Source: Pseudomonas sp. K2I15
GTDB taxonomy: Bacteria > Pseudomonadota > Gammaproteobacteria > Pseudomonadales > Pseudomonadaceae
Length of the DNA: 52,745 nucleotides
Reading direction: 5' to 3'
Assembly: GCF_002204795.1 (NCBI RefSeq)
Contig: NZ_NIXO01000044.1
Coordinates: 1 to 52,745 of the forward strand
The notes under the pieces were generated by a model that was given only the letters and a program-made list of their open reading frames with translations, was not told where the DNA came from and did no database searches. How positions within the stretch are numbered: the first letter of the stretch is position 1; every line of letters begins with the position of its first letter. Both the position numbers and the translations under genes were made by a program. Below are positions 51,401 through 52,745 of the stretch, one piece after another.

Positions 51401-52435
51401 ATGAAGCTGATTTGTGTAGAAGAACACGTTCTGGATCCAGCAACAGGTGCTGCCTGCCAGGCGCTTGTCGGTGCAGAGGCTCCTTATCTTTCGGGTTGGG
51501 GCAGCCGAGTTGTGGATGGCGTAAACTCAAGCACTGATACAAGTCGGCCTCATGTAATTGCACCTGCCGAATCAGCGCGCAAAGGCCTAGACATGGGAGC
51601 ATCAAGGCTTGCCGACATGAATGCCGCAGGCATCGGTATGCAAGTGCTCTCCTATGGTGGCTTCCCTCAAATGCTATCAGCGGAAAAGGCTGTTGATGTG
51701 TGCCGTGCCGCGAACGATAAACTGGCCGAGGCGGCGCATGCCAATCCCGCTCGCTTTTCAGGCTTTGCCACACTTCCATGGCAGGCTCCAGAGGCGGCAG
51801 CGATTGAGCTGGAGAGGGCGGTTACGCAGTTGGGCCTCAAAGGCGCATTGATTAACGGTCGACCTGGCGAATCCTTCCTGGACGACCCGCAATATGCACC
51901 GATACTAAGTGCTCTCAATGAGTTGAATGTTGCGTTGTACGTGCATCCAGGTTTGCCTCTGCCCGCCGTACAAGCGCCGTACTATGGTGGCTTTGATCGT
52001 GAGCTGAGTGCTCGGCTTTCCATGTTTGCGTGGGGTTGGCACAACGAAGCGGGGATCCAGGTAATCCGTATGCTCTTGGCGGGTGTATTTGACCGCTATC
52101 CCTCACTGCAAGTCATCAGTGGTCACTGGGGGGAAATGGTGCCCTTTTTCCTGCAGCGCTTGGAGGATTCGATTCCACAAGAAGCCTCGGGGCTTAACCG
52201 CCCAATCGTTCAGACCTATCGTGAACATGTCTATGTTTCGCCCAGCGGTATGCTCACCCTGCCGCATTTTCAGTTTGTATACTCGTTGATGGGGGCAGAA
52301 CGCATCCTCTACTCCATCGATTACCCCTACCAGAGTTTGGACGGCGCCCGCGCATTTATTGAGAATCTTCCAATCAGCGAGACGGAGAAAGCGCTGATCG
52401 CCCACGGCAATGCCGAGAAGCTATTCAGGCTTTGA
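51401..52435 (+). CDS. Amidohydrolase (ACMSD/gamma-resorcylate decarboxylase-like)
   Basis: This 344-residue metal-dependent TIM-barrel protein belongs to the amidohydrolase_2 family. It starts with VEEH, the E-x-H variant of the first metal motif seen in hydroxybenzoate decarboxylases. It then shows LYVHPGLPLP, ISGHWGEMVPFFLQR and YSIDYPYQ, giving the remaining His and Asp ligands. Decarboxylation or hydrolysis of an aromatic acid is likely, but the substrate is not defined. It lies in a row with the DJ-1-type gene and the interrupted monooxygenase. Confidence 0.87.
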   Translation: MKLICVEEHVLDPATGAACQALVGAEAPYLSGWGSRVVDGVNSSTDTSRPHVIAPAESARKGLDMGASRLADMNAAGIGMQVLSYGGFPQMLSAEKAVDVCRAANDKLAEAAHANPARFSGFATLPWQAPEAAAIELERAVTQLGLKGALINGRPGESFLDDPQYAPILSALNELNVALYVHPGLPLPAVQAPYYGGFDRELSARLSMFAWGWHNEAGIQVIRMLLAGVFDRYPSLQVISGHWGEMVPFFLQRLEDSIPQEASGLNRPIVQTYREHVYVSPSGMLTLPHFQFVYSLMGAERILYSIDYPYQSLDGARAFIENLPISETEKALIAHGNAEKLFRL

Positions 52436-52487
52436 GTCCGGGATTGTCTATACGTAACCCCGCGCCAGAAATCATCGAGGTTTTAAG

Positions 52488-52622
52488 ATGTCTGCCAAAC
52501 CTGATGCCACAGAACTAATTGCTCAAACTGAACCTGGTCACAAGGGATGTGCGCCCCTTATTCGTATTGCCCAGATCCAGGTAGACCAAAAGCAGTTGGA
52601 GCAATACCGGGATGCCTCGTAA
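52488..52622 (+). pseudogene. Quinol monooxygenase-like gene cut by IS66
   Basis: This frame of 44 codons ends in LIRIAQIQVDQKQLEQYRD, which looks like the first strand and helix of an antibiotic-biosynthesis-monooxygenase (YgiN-like quinol monooxygenase) domain. The reading then hits a TAA that lies in the IR of an IS66-type element. The remaining two thirds of the domain are missing here. Before the insertion it probably followed the amidohydrolase gene in one operon. Confidence 0.65.
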
Positions 52623-52745
52623 GCGCTCCATAAACCCCACATTCAAAGCGCTTATCGGATCCCGGATGCTGTGCTCCCGATTCCCTCAGGAGCCAGCTCG
52701 CCATGATGCGACCCGATGCCAAAGTCGAAAAAGTGTATCTGTACC
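52619..52745 (+). mobile_element. Left end of an IS66-family element (runs off the window)
   Basis: The segment starts GTAAGCGCTCC, the typical IS66-type terminal sequence (GTAAGCG). It carries the start of a tnpB-type gene 84 bp further in. There is no room for a full tnpA between the end and tnpB. The right end lies outside the window. Confidence 0.75.
52703..52745 (+). CDS. IS66 TnpB (Orf2), N-terminal fragment at window edge
   Basis: The frame begins MMRPDAKVEKVYLY, as in IS66-family accessory proteins TnpB (Orf2), which continue with a PVDFRKSIDG-like stretch. Only 14 codons are within the window. AGGAG lies 10 nt upstream of the ATG. A second ATG follows directly. Confidence 0.7.
   Translation, partial: MMRPDAKVEKVYLY

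Overview
The window looks like a chromosomal segment of a fluorescent-group Pseudomonas. It carries close matches to the MexEF-OprN efflux pump, a BenR-type regulator with a benABCD operon, OprD-family and DUF2790 proteins, and a high-GC core. GC visibly drops in the last quarter, where mobile and accessory DNA accumulates. No rRNA, tRNA or CRISPR array was seen.

Layout, 0-13.5 kb: a non-coding dispersed repeat with strong hairpins; the minus-strand mexE-mexF-oprN operon with a plausible MexT box and a terminator; two small minus-strand genes (a secreted DUF3757-like protein and a cupin); a plus-strand sugar-type ABC importer operon (binding protein, double ATPase, two permeases); and a convergent lipoprotein gene of unknown function.

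13.5-24.6 kb: a DUF1989 protein and its GntR regulator, divergent from a DHA2-type MFS exporter; then benR followed by benA, benB, benC and benD, a benzoate-type H+ symporter and an OprD-family porin. Together these would import benzoate and convert it to catechol. Two direct BenR/XylS-type half-sites 21 bp apart lie at the end of benR. The catechol ring-cleavage genes are not in the window.

24.6-40.9 kb: many regulator and target pairs. These are an orphan contractile-tail tube gene overlapping a 37-codon frame, an AraC gene divergent from a DUF1656/HlyD/FUSC efflux set, a LysR gene divergent from an exported double-domain CMD protein, an aldo/keto reductase, an XdhC-AraC pair, and a four-gene two-component operon whose members all overlap by 4 nt.

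40.9-52.7 kb: accessory DNA. First comes a broken polymorphic-toxin tail (Hint domain plus tip) with a likely immunity gene. Next is a segment of about 6 kb bracketed by two 99-bp related direct repeats. It holds strong palindromes, a decayed minus-strand gene, a 1011-residue fusion of an HD phosphohydrolase with an Hsp90/GHKL ATPase, a MITE-like element and an IS630-family insertion with an amber-mutated transposase. The last part is a lower-GC electrophile or quinone detoxification-like cluster (WYL regulator, quinone oxidoreductase, DJ-1/PfpI protein, amidohydrolase, monooxygenase fragment) cut by an IS66-type element that runs off the edge. The HD-Hsp90 protein is the strongest candidate for a poorly described, possibly defensive system.
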